Shown one piece after another: positions 47,806 through 56,748 of a stretch of DNA of 64,000 bases. The translations under genes were made by a program, and so were the position numbers. The notes below the pieces were generated by a model. That model searched no databases. It saw only the letters and a program-made list of their open reading frames with translations, and was not told the origin of the DNA. The stretch lies in NCBI GenBank assembly GCA_050247155.1, contig JBFWUS010000021.1, forward strand, positions 7,431 through 71,430, in the 5' to 3' direction. How positions within the stretch are numbered: the stretch's first letter is position 1; every line of letters begins with the position of its first letter. This DNA comes from Mesorhizobium_G sp050247155 (GTDB lineage: Bacteria > Pseudomonadota > Alphaproteobacteria > Rhizobiales > Rhizobiaceae).

Positions 47806-49434
47806 CTATTCGCTGACGACCCCGGCCGGCGCGGTCTCGATCCGGAAGGCTGCTGAAATCAGCGCGCGCGTGTAGTCATCCTGCGGGCTCTCGAAAATCT
47901 GCTTGGCCGGCCCGTATTCGACGATCTTGCCGTTGCGCATCACGATCACGTCATTCGCCAATGCGCGCACGACCTTGAGGTCGTGGCTGATGAACAGATA
48001 GGCGAGATTGTGTTTTTCCTGCAGCGAGCGCAGCAGGTCGACCACCTGCGCCTGCACGCTCATGTCCAGCGCCGAAGTTGGCTCGTCCAGCATGACGAAG
48101 CGCGGGTTCAGCACCATGGCGCGCGCAATCGCCACGCGCTGTCGTTGCCCGCCGGAAAACTCGTGCGGGTAACGGAAGCGCGTTTCCGGATCGAGCCCGA
48201 CTTCCCTCAGCACGTCGACCACGCGCCTGTCTCGCGCGTCGACGGACAGCTTCGGCTCGTGGATGCGCAAGCCCTCTTCGATGATCTCCGACACCGACAT
48301 GCGCGGGCTGAGCGACCCGAACGGGTCCTGGAAGACGATCTGTAACTCCTTGCGCAGCGGCCGCATGCCCTCGAAGGAAAGCTTCGCGATGTCCTTGCCG
48401 TTGAAATGGATATCGCCCTGAGACGAAATCATGCGCGCCAGAGCCAGGCCCAGCGTCGTCTTGCCCGAACCGGATTCACCGACGACGCCCAGCGTCTGCC
48501 CCGCCCGCACGGTCACGTCGATGCCGTCGACGGCCTTCACATGGCCGACGACACGCCGGAAAAAGCCTTCCTTGATCGGAAACCAGACCTTGACGTCGTC
48601 GCCTTTCATCACGGTTGGCGCGCTCTCGTCGGCGGCTGGCGGCTTGCCCTTCGGCTCGGCGGCAAGCAGTTTCTTCGTATAGTCGTGCTGCGGATTGGCG
48701 AAGATTTCCTTCGTCGGCCCAGTCTCGACGATCTTGCCTTTGGTCATCACGCAGACGCGATCGGCGATCTTGCGCACGATGCCGAGATCATGCGTGATGA
48801 ACAGCATCGACATGCCGTTCTTCTCCTTCAGCCGCGCCAGCAACTCGAGGATCTGCGCCTGCACGGTGACATCCAGCGCCGTCGTCGGCTCGTCCGCAAT
48901 CAGAAGCTCCGGCTCGTTGGCCAGCGCCATGGCGATCATCACGCGCTGACGCTGCCCGCCGGAAAGCTGGTGCGGATAGGCGTCGAGCCGCTTCTCCGGG
49001 TCGCGAATGCCGACTTCCTTGAACAGTTCCAGCGTCCGCGCCCGCCCTGCCTTGTCACCCATGCCGCGATGCAGTTTGAGGATTTCCATGACCTGCTGCG
49101 AGATCGTGTGCAGCGGGTTGAGCGACGTCATCGGCTCCTGGAAAATCATGGTGATCTTGTTGCCGCGCACCTGCCGCAACTGCTTTTCATTGGCCTTCAG
49201 CAAGTCCTGCCCCTCGAACAGGATCTGTCCGCTCGGATGGCTCGCCGCCGGGTAAGGCAACAATTTCAGCACTGACAGCGCCGACACTGACTTGCCCGAG
49301 CCGGATTCGCCGACCAGCGCCACGGTCTCGCCCTGGCCGATGTCAAAGGAGATGCAGTCGACCGCGGTTGAAACCTTGCCGCCTTGCGCGAAGGCGACGG
49401 AGAGATCGCGGACGGAGAGAAGGGGAGAGGTCAA
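47806..49434 (-). CDS. yejF: Peptide ABC transporter ATPase with two nucleotide-binding domains (YejF)
   Basis: A 542-residue fused ATPase. NBD1: Walker A GESGSGKSV (~39), LSGGQRQRVMIAMALA, LLIADEPTTALD. NBD2: Walker A GESGSGKTT (~325), FSGGQRQRVAIARAMV, FVMLDEPTSALD. This dual form is the YejF/oligopeptide type, energising YejBE for import of peptides such as microcin C. Start is TTG at 49434, overlapping the PIN-domain gene stop (TTGA). The original start context may have been altered by insertion of the VapBC-like pair between yejE and yejF. Confidence 0.93.
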   Translation of the reverse strand: MTSPLLSVRDLSVAFAQGGKVSTAVDCISFDIGQGETVALVGESGSGKSVSALSVLKLLPYPAASHPSGQILFEGQDLLKANEKQLRQVRGNKITMIFQEPMTSLNPLHTISQQVMEILKLHRGMGDKAGRARTLELFKEVGIRDPEKRLDAYPHQLSGGQRQRVMIAMALANEPELLIADEPTTALDVTVQAQILELLARLKEKNGMSMLFITHDLGIVRKIADRVCVMTKGKIVETGPTKEIFANPQHDYTKKLLAAEPKGKPPAADESAPTVMKGDDVKVWFPIKEGFFRRVVGHVKAVDGIDVTVRAGQTLGVVGESGSGKTTLGLALARMISSQGDIHFNGKDIAKLSFEGMRPLRKELQIVFQDPFGSLSPRMSVSEIIEEGLRIHEPKLSVDARDRRVVDVLREVGLDPETRFRYPHEFSGGQRQRVAIARAMVLNPRFVMLDEPTSALDMSVQAQVVDLLRSLQEKHNLAYLFISHDLKVVRALANDVIVMRNGKIVEYGPAKQIFESPQDDYTRALISAAFRIETAPAGVVSE

Positions 49435-49943
49435 GATTGGCGCTTTGCGGTCATTGCGGAAAGATTTTCAAGATTGAGGATGAGAATTTCTACTCTGGCC
49501 GAGCCGCTTGTCTGACCAAACCGCGTTTGGGATATCACGATTTCAGATGGTAGCCGGCGATCGCCCGTTAAGAAATGACTGCACCCAAAGCCAATTCCAG
49601 TCGATAGATGAATCGCGTTTGGTAGCTTGATCGAGGGATAGCGCGCCCTGATTATGGCTGCACACCAAAGAACCTGCCGGTTAACCGGACCAATAATCAG
49701 CCAACCTTCTGGTTGAATCCAATTGTCATAAAGCGAAATTAAGTCGTCATTCATCATCCGTTGGGGAACAACAAGCAGTTCTGCTAAACTGAGTTCGCTC
49801 GCGAATAGAAATTCTTCGCCTGGCATTATGGTGCCAACCAGATCCAGAATCGCGCGTGAAATCTGGTCTGTGCCTTCTCCCAAGCTTATCAATACGTTGG
49901 TGTCGACATAGAGGCGTGAGATGTCGACCATCAATTGTCCCAT
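49431..49943 (-). CDS. PIN-domain protein, VapC-like, with substituted acidic residue
   Basis: A 170-residue PIN-fold protein. LYVDTNVLIS holds the first Asp (D14), SELSLAELLV the Glu, and FLTGDRRL the last Asp. The third acidic position, normally Asp in the LPDAIHLA motif, is Asn here (LPNAIHLST), so metal-dependent RNase activity may be reduced. VapC toxins cleave tRNA or rRNA. The start at 49943 overlaps the antitoxin-like gene by 13 bp; an ATG at 49931 is also possible. The stop overlaps yejF. The gene is AT-richer than yej genes. Confidence 0.8.
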   Translation of the reverse strand: MGQLMVDISRLYVDTNVLISLGEGTDQISRAILDLVGTIMPGEEFLFASELSLAELLVVPQRMMNDDLISLYDNWIQPEGWLIIGPVNRQVLWCAAIIRARYPSIKLPNAIHLSTGIGFGCSHFLTGDRRLPSEIVISQTRFGQTSGSARVEILILNLENLSAMTAKRQS

Positions 49944-50164
49944 TCATCGCGCAAGTCCCGGACTCGTTGCACGGCCTCTTCTACCGTGACATTGCGCGGC
50001 AATTTTGAGCGGACCTGCTCAAGCTGTTTTCGAATTTCCGAAAAAGAGGGTCTCTGGATTTCCTCTTCGATAGTGACGCGAACCTTGGCGTCGCCGGGGA
50101 TACCCTCCCTCATGTCATTGGGGAGATCAGAAGCCGGATAATGTTCCAGAACGATCTTGTTCAT
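49931..50164 (-). CDS. VapB-like antitoxin candidate
   Basis: A 77-residue acidic protein. ATG 50164 gives MNKIVLEHYPASDLPNDMREGI. The N-terminal strand followed by KVRVTIEEE suggests a swapped-hairpin AbrB- or Phd-like fold with the C-terminal half (IRKQLEQVRSKLPRNVTVEEAVQRVRDLRDEWD) as the toxin-wrapping helix. No family was recognised with certainty; the role rests on its size and its position directly upstream of, and overlapping, the PIN-domain gene. It lies 55 bp after yejE. Confidence 0.65.
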   Translation of the reverse strand: MNKIVLEHYPASDLPNDMREGIPGDAKVRVTIEEEIQRPSFSEIRKQLEQVRSKLPRNVTVEEAVQRVRDLRDEWDN

Positions 50165-50218
50165 GTACTTTATTCCTCGATACTCGACCCTTCCGTCGAC
50201 GATACACTTCAACATGAC

Positions 50219-51352
50219 TCATTTAAACGTCTTCCGTGGATCGAACGCATCGCGCGTTGCCTCGCCGATGAAGATCAGCAGCGACAGCATCACCGACATC
50301 ACGACGAATCCTGAAAGCCCCAGCCACGGCGCCTGCAGATTGCGCTGGCCCTGCTTCAGCAGTTCGCCGAGTGATGCTGATCCAGGCGGCAGGCCGAAAC
50401 CGAGATAGTCGAGCGAGGTGAGCGTGGTGATCGACGAATTCAGGATGAACGGCAGGAAGGTCAGCGTCGCCACCATGGCGTTGGGCAGGAGATGCCGGAA
50501 GATGATCGTGCGGTTGGGCACGCCGAGCGCGCGCGCCGCGTTCACATATTCGAAGTTGCGCGCCCGCAGGAATTCGGCGCGCACCACGCCGACGAACGCC
50601 ACCCAGGAGAAAAGCAGCATCAACCCGAGCAGGATGAAGAAACCCGGCGGCAGGATCGCCGCGACGATCATCAGCAGGTAAAGCACGGGGATCGCTGTCC
50701 AGATCTCGATGAAGCGCTGAAACAGAAGGTCGGTCCAGCCGCCGAAATAGCCCTGGATCGCGCCCGCCGCCACGCCGATCACAGCCGAACCCAGCGTCAG
50801 GATCAATCCAAACAGCACCGAGATACGAAAACCGTAGATCACCCGCGCCAGCACATCGCGTGTCTGGTCGTCGGTGCCGAGCCAATTCCAGTTGCCAACC
50901 GTACAATTGACGTCACCAGCGCCCTGCGGGTAGCGCGCACAGCGCGTTTCCTTGTCGTACATCCACGAGGGTTTGGCCGGCGCGGCCTCGGGGATCTCAT
51001 TGTTGTTGGTGCGGTAGGAATAGCGGATCGGCGGCCAGATCATCCACCCATTGGCCTTGATCTCGTCCTGGATCACCGGGTCTCGATAGTCGGTCACCGC
51101 GAGGAAACCGCCGAATTTCTCCTCCGGATAATCGACCATCACCGGGAACAGCAACTCGCCCTTGTATGAGGCGATCACCGGCTTGTCGTTGGCGATAAAT
51201 TCGGCGAACAGCGACAGCACGAACAGCACAAGGAAGATCCAGAGCGACCAGTAGCCGCGTCGGTTTGCTTTGAAGTTGGCCCAGCGCCGCTGGTTGAGCG
51301 GCGAGAGTTTTGGCCGCTTGGCTGTGGGCGTGATTGCTTCTGCGATGGCCAT
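50219..51352 (-). CDS. yejE: Peptide ABC transporter permease YejE
   Basis: A 377-residue permease. A first membrane helix (~32-52) is followed by a ~100-residue periplasmic loop (GELLFPVMVDYP to NCTVGNWNWLGTDDQTRDVLARV), typical of YejE as opposed to OppC. The membrane core has the EAA loop RARNFEYVNAARALGVPNRTII. The tail SLLIFIGEATRDAFDPRKTFK also matches YejE. ATG at 51352 follows the region of a 38-bp inverted repeat, so the ribosome site may be sequestered or exposed by the hairpin. It pairs with YejB. Confidence 0.93.
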   Translation of the reverse strand: MAIAEAITPTAKRPKLSPLNQRRWANFKANRRGYWSLWIFLVLFVLSLFAEFIANDKPVIASYKGELLFPVMVDYPEEKFGGFLAVTDYRDPVIQDEIKANGWMIWPPIRYSYRTNNNEIPEAAPAKPSWMYDKETRCARYPQGAGDVNCTVGNWNWLGTDDQTRDVLARVIYGFRISVLFGLILTLGSAVIGVAAGAIQGYFGGWTDLLFQRFIEIWTAIPVLYLLMIVAAILPPGFFILLGLMLLFSWVAFVGVVRAEFLRARNFEYVNAARALGVPNRTIIFRHLLPNAMVATLTFLPFILNSSITTLTSLDYLGFGLPPGSASLGELLKQGQRNLQAPWLGLSGFVVMSVMLSLLIFIGEATRDAFDPRKTFK

Positions 51353-51356
51353 TGTT

Positions 51357-51450
51357 ACCCCCACCCCTTACCCCTCCCCTCAAGGGGGAGGGGGATTTTG
51401 AGACGCTGACGCCCCCCTCCCCCTTGAGGGGAGGGGTAAGGGGTGGGGGT
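51357..51450. repeat. 38-bp perfect inverted repeat between yejB and yejE
   Basis: Arms 51357-51394 and 51413-51450 are identical inverted copies with an 18-bp loop, made of C/G-rich tracts (ACCCCCACCCCTTACCCC). The element begins 4 bp upstream of the yejE ATG, so in the yej mRNA it would form an extremely stable hairpin overlapping the yejE ribosome site. It is a likely dispersed rhizobial repeat with a possible effect on subunit ratio. Confidence 0.85.
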
Positions 51451-51515
51451 GGTTGACGGCATGTCAGACCGACTTGCTGGCAATTTTCTGTATGCAGATA
51501 TCGAAGGACGCACCA

Positions 51516-52607
51516 TCAGACGTCCCTCTTCTCGAAATCGATGCGTGGGTCGATCCACGTATAGGTCAGGTCCGAGATCAGACTGACCACCAACCCCAGC
51601 AGCGAGAAGATGTAGAGCGTGGCAAACACCACTGGATAATCTCGGTCGAGCACCGAGCGCCAGCCGAGCAGGCCTAGCCCGTCCAACGAAAAGATGTTCT
51701 CGATCAGCAGCGAACCTGAGAAGAAGGCCGCGATGAAAGCGCCGGGAAAGCCGGCGATCACGATCAGCATCGCGTTGCGGAACACATGGCCATAGAGGAT
51801 CTTTCGTTCCGACAGACCCTTGGCGCGGGCCGTCACGACATACTGCTTCTTGATCTCATCGAGGAACGAGTTCTTGGTCAAAAGCGTCGTCGTTGCGAAA
51901 GCCGACAGCACCATTGCCGTCAGCGGCAAGGTTATGTGCCAGAGATAGTCGAGAATGCGCGCCGGCCAGGAGAGCTGCTCCCAATTGTCCGACGTCAGCC
52001 CGCGTAGCGGGAACCAGTCGAAGAACGAGCCGCCGGCAAACAACACCATCAGCATGATGCCGAACAGGAAACCGGGAATGGCATAGGCGACGATCACCAC
52101 GCCGCTGGTCCACACGTCGAAGGATGAGCCGTCCTTCACCGCCTTGCGGATGCCGAGTGGGATCGAGATCAGGTAGGAGATCAGCGTGATCCACAGTCCG
52201 ATGGTGATCGACACCGGCATTTTTTCAAGGATCAGCTCCAGTACCGAGATATCGCGAAAATAGCTGTCGCCAAAATCGAAGCGGGCATAATTCCACAGCA
52301 TCAGGCCGAACCGCTCGAGCGGCGGCTTATCGAAGCCGAATTGCACTTCCAGCTTCTTGATGAATTCCGGGTCGAGCCCCTGCGAACCACGATATTTATA
52401 GCTCTCCGCGCCGGCGTCCATGCCCGCGCCGGCATCGCCGCCGCCTCCACCGGAAATCGCATCGCCGCCCTGCTGACCGGTGATGCGCGCGATCACCTGT
52501 TCCACCGGCCCGCCCGGCGCGAACTGGATCACCAGGAACGATACGGCCATGATGCCGAACAGCGTCGGGATCATCAGCAGGATGCGGCGCAGGATATAGC
52601 TGGCCAT
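51516..52607 (-). CDS. yejB: Peptide ABC transporter permease YejB
   Basis: A 363-residue permease with the YejB N-terminus MASYILRRILLMIPTLFGIM, a Gly-rich periplasmic insertion (~50-75: GGGGGDAGAGMDAGAE) and about six membrane helices. The EAA loop is LDEIKKQYVVTARAKGLSERKILYGH. The Gly-rich insert is unusual and not part of the fold. It forms the pore with YejE. Its start is 189 bp downstream of the yejA-like gene stop, with a palindromic repeat in the gap. Confidence 0.93.
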   Translation of the reverse strand: MASYILRRILLMIPTLFGIMAVSFLVIQFAPGGPVEQVIARITGQQGGDAISGGGGGDAGAGMDAGAESYKYRGSQGLDPEFIKKLEVQFGFDKPPLERFGLMLWNYARFDFGDSYFRDISVLELILEKMPVSITIGLWITLISYLISIPLGIRKAVKDGSSFDVWTSGVVIVAYAIPGFLFGIMLMVLFAGGSFFDWFPLRGLTSDNWEQLSWPARILDYLWHITLPLTAMVLSAFATTTLLTKNSFLDEIKKQYVVTARAKGLSERKILYGHVFRNAMLIVIAGFPGAFIAAFFSGSLLIENIFSLDGLGLLGWRSVLDRDYPVVFATLYIFSLLGLVVSLISDLTYTWIDPRIDFEKRDV

Positions 52608-52610
52608 TAG

Positions 52611-52787
52611 CGCCCCTTACCCTCCCCCTTGTGGGGAGGGTCGATCCTGAGCTTGCGAAGGATCGGGGTGGGGGTGGTTATAGTTTTGAGGGGCGAAAGG
52701 TTTTCTTTACCCCCACCCCGTCTCGCGATCACTTGCGTCGCAAGATGATCGCTCGCCGACCCTCCCCACAAGGGGGAGGGTGGGGCG
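52611..52787. repeat. 177-bp nested palindromic repeat between yejA and yejB
   Basis: Outer arms 52611-52643 and 52757-52787 (CCCTCCCCCTTGTGGGGAGG core) are inverted copies differing by a 2-bp indel. Inside are further inverted pairs: CGGGGTGGGGGT against ACCCCCACCCCG, and a smaller CGATCC/GGATCG hairpin. It lies 3 bp upstream of the yejB start and 9 bp after the yejA-like stop. Together with 51357-51450, two of the four yej intergenic gaps are occupied by such elements. Confidence 0.8.
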
Positions 52788-52796
52788 CTGTCCACC

Positions 52797-54677
52797 TCAG
52801 CCCTTCCCAATCTTCTTCGCCTTTGCCTCGTCAAACCACCACATCGCCTCCACCGGAAAGCCATAATCCGGTTTCGGCTCCTTGAAGCCGAACATGTCCC
52901 AGAACGCCGCCCGATGATTCGGCAGATAATACGTTGGAATCCAGTCTTGGCGTGCGCGCAAGACCCGGTCGAGTGCGCGGATGGCGGTTACGAGCTCGTC
53001 GCGCGTCTTGGCCTTGCCTGCGGCGGCGATCAGCGCGTCGATGGCGGGGCTTTCCGTGCCTGGGAAATTGCGTGTGCCAGGCCGCTTGGCGGCGCGTGAA
53101 TGATAGAGCGTTTCCAATGAATCCGCCGTTGGCGTGCCGCCGATACTCACCGCGAACCAGTTGGCGTCAAAATCGAAGGCTTGCTGCCGCTGTTCGTACT
53201 GGGTTGCATCGACCAGCCTCACCGAAGCGTCGACGCCGATCTGCCGCAGGCTCTCGACCCATGGCGTGAAAACGCGTACCGCGCCTTCGTCATCCGCCAG
53301 CACTTCGCAAACCAGCTTTTCCCCTTTGTCGTTGACGGCTGAACCGCCTTGCCGTTTCCATCCGGCCTGTGTGAGCAGCTTTGCGGCTTCCGAAAGGTTC
53401 TTGCGATTATTGCCGCTCACTTCGCCGGGCGGTACCGTTACCGGTTCTCCAAAAACCTCCGGTGGCAGATCGTTGCGCAAGGGCTCCAGCAGGGTCAGCT
53501 CTTGCGGCGAAGGAAGGCCTTCCGCCTTGAACTCTGAGGCCTCGAAGGTGGATTGCGAGCGGGCATAGGAGCCAAAGAACAGGTTCTGCTTCATCCACTC
53601 GAAATTGAAGCACAGCGCGAAGGCCCGCCGCACGCGGCCATCCCTAAACTGAGGCCTGCGCTGGTTGAGCGCGATGCACTGGAATTGCGGGATCAACTCC
53701 TCTGGAAACTCCCGCTTGACCACCTTGCCGTCTTTCAGCGCCGGAAAATCATAGGCGGTAGCCCACACCCGCGAGGTGAATTCCTGCCGGAAATGGATTT
53801 CGCCCTTCTTGAACGCTTCAAAGCCGGCTTGCCGTTCCTGATAAGTGTCGACGCGGATCACGTCGAAATTGTAGAGGCCTTTGTTGACCGGCAAGTCGAC
53901 GCCCCAATAGCCAGGCACGCGCTCATATTCGATCCATTGACCGGCGGCCATTTTGCCGAATTTATAGGGACCCGATGCCAGCGGAGGCGTCAGAGAAGAT
54001 GCTTCAAAGTCGTTAGCCGTATAGTAGGCCTTCGGAAGTACCGGCATCGAGACCACGGTCAACACCAGCATTTCGGCCTGTTTGCCGGTGAAGGTCAGGC
54101 GCAAGGTACGCGGGTCGGTTGCGACCGCTTCCTTCAATTCGGCAAGCGGCAGGGCAAAGTCCGGATATCCCTTTTCCTTGAGAAGGTTATAGCTGAAAGC
54201 GGCATCCTCGGCCGTCAGCGGCGTACCGTCGTGCCAACGTGCTTCCGGACGAATGGAAAATTCGAAGATGTTGCGGTCGTCCGAAATCGTCACGGCGTCG
54301 GCAAGCAGGCCGTAGCAGGCATCAGGCTCGTCCAGGGAGCGCGTCATCAAAGAATCGAAACACATCTCAGTGCGCGGCGGCGCTTCGCCTTTCAGCACGA
54401 AAGCGTTGAGCGTGTTGAAGGTCAGCGGACTCTGGTTATACAGCCAGTTCGGAACGGAAAAATTCATCCGCCCGCCCTTCGGCGCGTCCGGGTTTACCCA
54501 GTCGAAATGCTTGAAATCGGCGGGATATTTCAGCTCTCCGAAGGCGGACAGGCCGTGCACCTTCTGGCCAGACGGCGTTGCCGCGAAAAGCTTTCGGGGC
54601 AACGCTGGCGCTGCCGCTGCCGCGCCAAGGCCGGCAAGGAAAGAGCGGCGGCCGATCCAGTGTGCGCGTCGCATCAT
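52797..54677 (-). CDS. yejA: YejA-like peptide-binding protein with Tat signal
   Basis: A 626-residue family-5 solute-binding protein. The N-terminus IGRRSFLAGLGAAAAAPALP contains a twin-arginine motif, so it should be exported folded. Mature features: DFKHFDWVNPDAPKGGRMNF and RPEARWHDGTPLTAEDAAFSY, as in YejA proteins, and NQRRPQFRDGRVRRAFALCF. It is the second of two adjacent binding-protein genes (19 bp apart) before yejB. Substrates are oligopeptides, perhaps microcin-like. A cofactor reason for folded export is not evident from the sequence. Confidence 0.92.
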   Translation of the reverse strand: MMRRAHWIGRRSFLAGLGAAAAAPALPRKLFAATPSGQKVHGLSAFGELKYPADFKHFDWVNPDAPKGGRMNFSVPNWLYNQSPLTFNTLNAFVLKGEAPPRTEMCFDSLMTRSLDEPDACYGLLADAVTISDDRNIFEFSIRPEARWHDGTPLTAEDAAFSYNLLKEKGYPDFALPLAELKEAVATDPRTLRLTFTGKQAEMLVLTVVSMPVLPKAYYTANDFEASSLTPPLASGPYKFGKMAAGQWIEYERVPGYWGVDLPVNKGLYNFDVIRVDTYQERQAGFEAFKKGEIHFRQEFTSRVWATAYDFPALKDGKVVKREFPEELIPQFQCIALNQRRPQFRDGRVRRAFALCFNFEWMKQNLFFGSYARSQSTFEASEFKAEGLPSPQELTLLEPLRNDLPPEVFGEPVTVPPGEVSGNNRKNLSEAAKLLTQAGWKRQGGSAVNDKGEKLVCEVLADDEGAVRVFTPWVESLRQIGVDASVRLVDATQYEQRQQAFDFDANWFAVSIGGTPTADSLETLYHSRAAKRPGTRNFPGTESPAIDALIAAAGKAKTRDELVTAIRALDRVLRARQDWIPTYYLPNHRAAFWDMFGFKEPKPDYGFPVEAMWWFDEAKAKKIGKG

Positions 54678-54696
54678 GAAATCCTCCCGGTAGAAA

Positions 54697-56586
54697 TCAA
54701 TTCCCGCTTTTGTATTTGGCGGCCAGCGCCTTTTCCTTCTCGGCGTCGATCCACCAGGATTCTATGTCCGGGCCGATATAGGTCGGCTGGTTGTCCGGAA
54801 TGCCGAACTTGTTCCAGTAGGCATACCAGTCCACATCCCGCGTGAACTGCGGGATCGTGTAAAAATTCCAGAGCAGGACACGGTCCAGCGCATTGGTGGC
54901 CGCGACTAGGTCTTCGCGGTCGGTGGCGAACACGACGCGCTCCACCAAAGCATCGACCACGGGGCTCTTGATGCCGGCATAGTTGCGGAAGCCAGGAGTG
55001 TCAGCCGCCTTGGACGACCAGAACTCGCGCTGCTCGTTTCCTGGCGACTCGGATTGCGCCAGGCCGGCGACGATCATGTCGAAATCGTAGTCGTTGATGC
55101 GATTGACGTATTGGGCGGGATCGACCACCCGCATGCGAGCCGTTACGCCGATCTTGCGCAAGGTGTTTGTATAGGAGTTGACCGTCGTCTCCATCGCATC
55201 GCTGTTGGAGAGGATCTCGAATTCGAACGGCTGGCCGGTCTTGTCGTTGGTCATCTTGCCGTCCTTGACGTGCCAGCCGGCCTCGCCGAAGAGCCTGATC
55301 GCCTCGCGCAAATTGGCTCGCTCATCCTGGGGCGTCGCGTAAACCGGCAGCTTGAATTCGTCGGTGAACAGCTCGGGTGGGAGTTGGTCCTTGAAGGGCG
55401 TCAGCAGTTCAAGTTCCTTGCCCTTGGGCACGCCCGAGGAAGCCAGTTCGCTGCCGGTGAAATAGCTGGTCACCCGCTTGTTCAAGCCGAACGAGATGGT
55501 GCGGTTCAACGTGTCGAAATCATAGGCAAAGGTCAGCGCGCGGCGCACATTGCGATCGGCGAACAGCGGGCGGCGATTGTTCGGAATGTAACCCTGGTAA
55601 TTGGCGCCGCCCGTCGCCTTGAACTCTCTTTTGATCACGTCGCCGGCATCGAGCGCCGGGAACTTGTATTTCGTCATCCAGTCGCGGGCGCTTCTCTCGG
55701 GGTTGATGTCCTCGAGCCCGCCCTTGGTGAAAGCCTGCCACGCTGCCGTTTCATCGCGGATATAGATGTATTTGCGCGTGTCGAAGTTCTCGCGGCCGAT
55801 CTTCACCGGCAATGATTGGCCCCAATAATCCTTGACGCGCGTCCAGATGATTTCCTGCCCCGGCTTGATGCTCTCGATCTTGTACGGGCCGGAGCCCAGC
55901 GGAATTTCGAGCGTCGGCTTCGTGATGTCGCGCTTCTGGCCTTTCGCGTCGGTGCCTTCCCACCAATGCTTGGGCAATACAACAAGGTCGCCAAGGATCT
56001 TGGGCAGTTCGCGGTTGCCTTTCTGGTCGAAACGGAACTCGACTTCGCGGTCATTCAGCGCGACGGCTTCCTTCACGTTCTCGAAGTAGCGATTGTAGTA
56101 GGGGCTGTGTTCCTTGAGCACCTGGAACGACCAGATCACGTCGTCGACGGTCATCGGCTGGCCGTCATGCCATCTGGCGCGCGGATCAAGACGGTAAGTC
56201 GCCGACGAAAAGTCGGGCGGATATTTGTAGGCGTCGGCGGCAAGCGCGTGGCTGACGCTCGCCTCGTCCGTCGAGGTCTCCATCAGCGTATCGTAGAGGA
56301 GTCCGCCACGAAGCGGCACAAGTCCGGCTGCCGGCGTGCCGCGCACGATGTAGGGGTTCAAGCTGTCGAACGTGCCTGTCGCGATCGAATTAAGCGTACC
56401 GCCCTTCGGCGCGTCGGGATTGACGTAATCGTACTTTTGAAAAGTCTGGCCGTACTTCGATTCACCCATCAAAGAGCTGGTCGATTGCCAGTCCTGCGCC
56501 ACCGCGCCCAAGGTTCCCACCGCCAACAATGCCGCGCCAACAGCCATGTGGCGAAACAGACGAACCCCGGTCGATTTGAGCAGCAT
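54697..56586 (-). CDS. yejA: YejA-like peptide-binding protein with Sec signal
   Basis: A 629-residue family-5 solute-binding protein, first gene of the yej operon. ATG at 56586 begins an ordinary Sec signal (HMAVGAALLAVGTLGAVA-QD); there is no twin Arg. Mature features parallel those of the next gene: FQKYDYVNPDAPKGGTLN, DPRARWHDGQPMTVDDVIWSF, and NNRRPLFADRNVRRALTFAYDF. The pair arose by duplication and has diverged markedly. It probably provides a second peptide specificity for YejBEF. Confidence 0.93.
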   Translation of the reverse strand: MLLKSTGVRLFRHMAVGAALLAVGTLGAVAQDWQSTSSLMGESKYGQTFQKYDYVNPDAPKGGTLNSIATGTFDSLNPYIVRGTPAAGLVPLRGGLLYDTLMETSTDEASVSHALAADAYKYPPDFSSATYRLDPRARWHDGQPMTVDDVIWSFQVLKEHSPYYNRYFENVKEAVALNDREVEFRFDQKGNRELPKILGDLVVLPKHWWEGTDAKGQKRDITKPTLEIPLGSGPYKIESIKPGQEIIWTRVKDYWGQSLPVKIGRENFDTRKYIYIRDETAAWQAFTKGGLEDINPERSARDWMTKYKFPALDAGDVIKREFKATGGANYQGYIPNNRRPLFADRNVRRALTFAYDFDTLNRTISFGLNKRVTSYFTGSELASSGVPKGKELELLTPFKDQLPPELFTDEFKLPVYATPQDERANLREAIRLFGEAGWHVKDGKMTNDKTGQPFEFEILSNSDAMETTVNSYTNTLRKIGVTARMRVVDPAQYVNRINDYDFDMIVAGLAQSESPGNEQREFWSSKAADTPGFRNYAGIKSPVVDALVERVVFATDREDLVAATNALDRVLLWNFYTIPQFTRDVDWYAYWNKFGIPDNQPTYIGPDIESWWIDAEKEKALAAKYKSGN

Positions 56587-56689
56587 CAGGTCTTGGCGTC
56601 CTTCCAAATTGGCGCAGATTGTGAGCCTAGCAGGTCGGCCGATCAATCGCGATCACGCTATCATCACGCTTGAGATACGCCATGAAAAT

Positions 56690-56720
56690 GGAAAAAGCCG
56701 GGTTTGACCCGGCTTTTTCC
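56690..56720 (-). terminator. Intrinsic terminator downstream of cycM
   Basis: A 13-bp perfect stem GGAAAAAGCCGGG / CCCGGCTTTTTCC (56690-56702, 56708-56720) with a 5-nt loop, 28 bp beyond the cycM stop. T-rich flanks on both strands make it potentially bidirectional. Confidence 0.9.
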
Positions 56721-56748
56721 AAATTTTCGATGGATAGGCCCAAACCGG

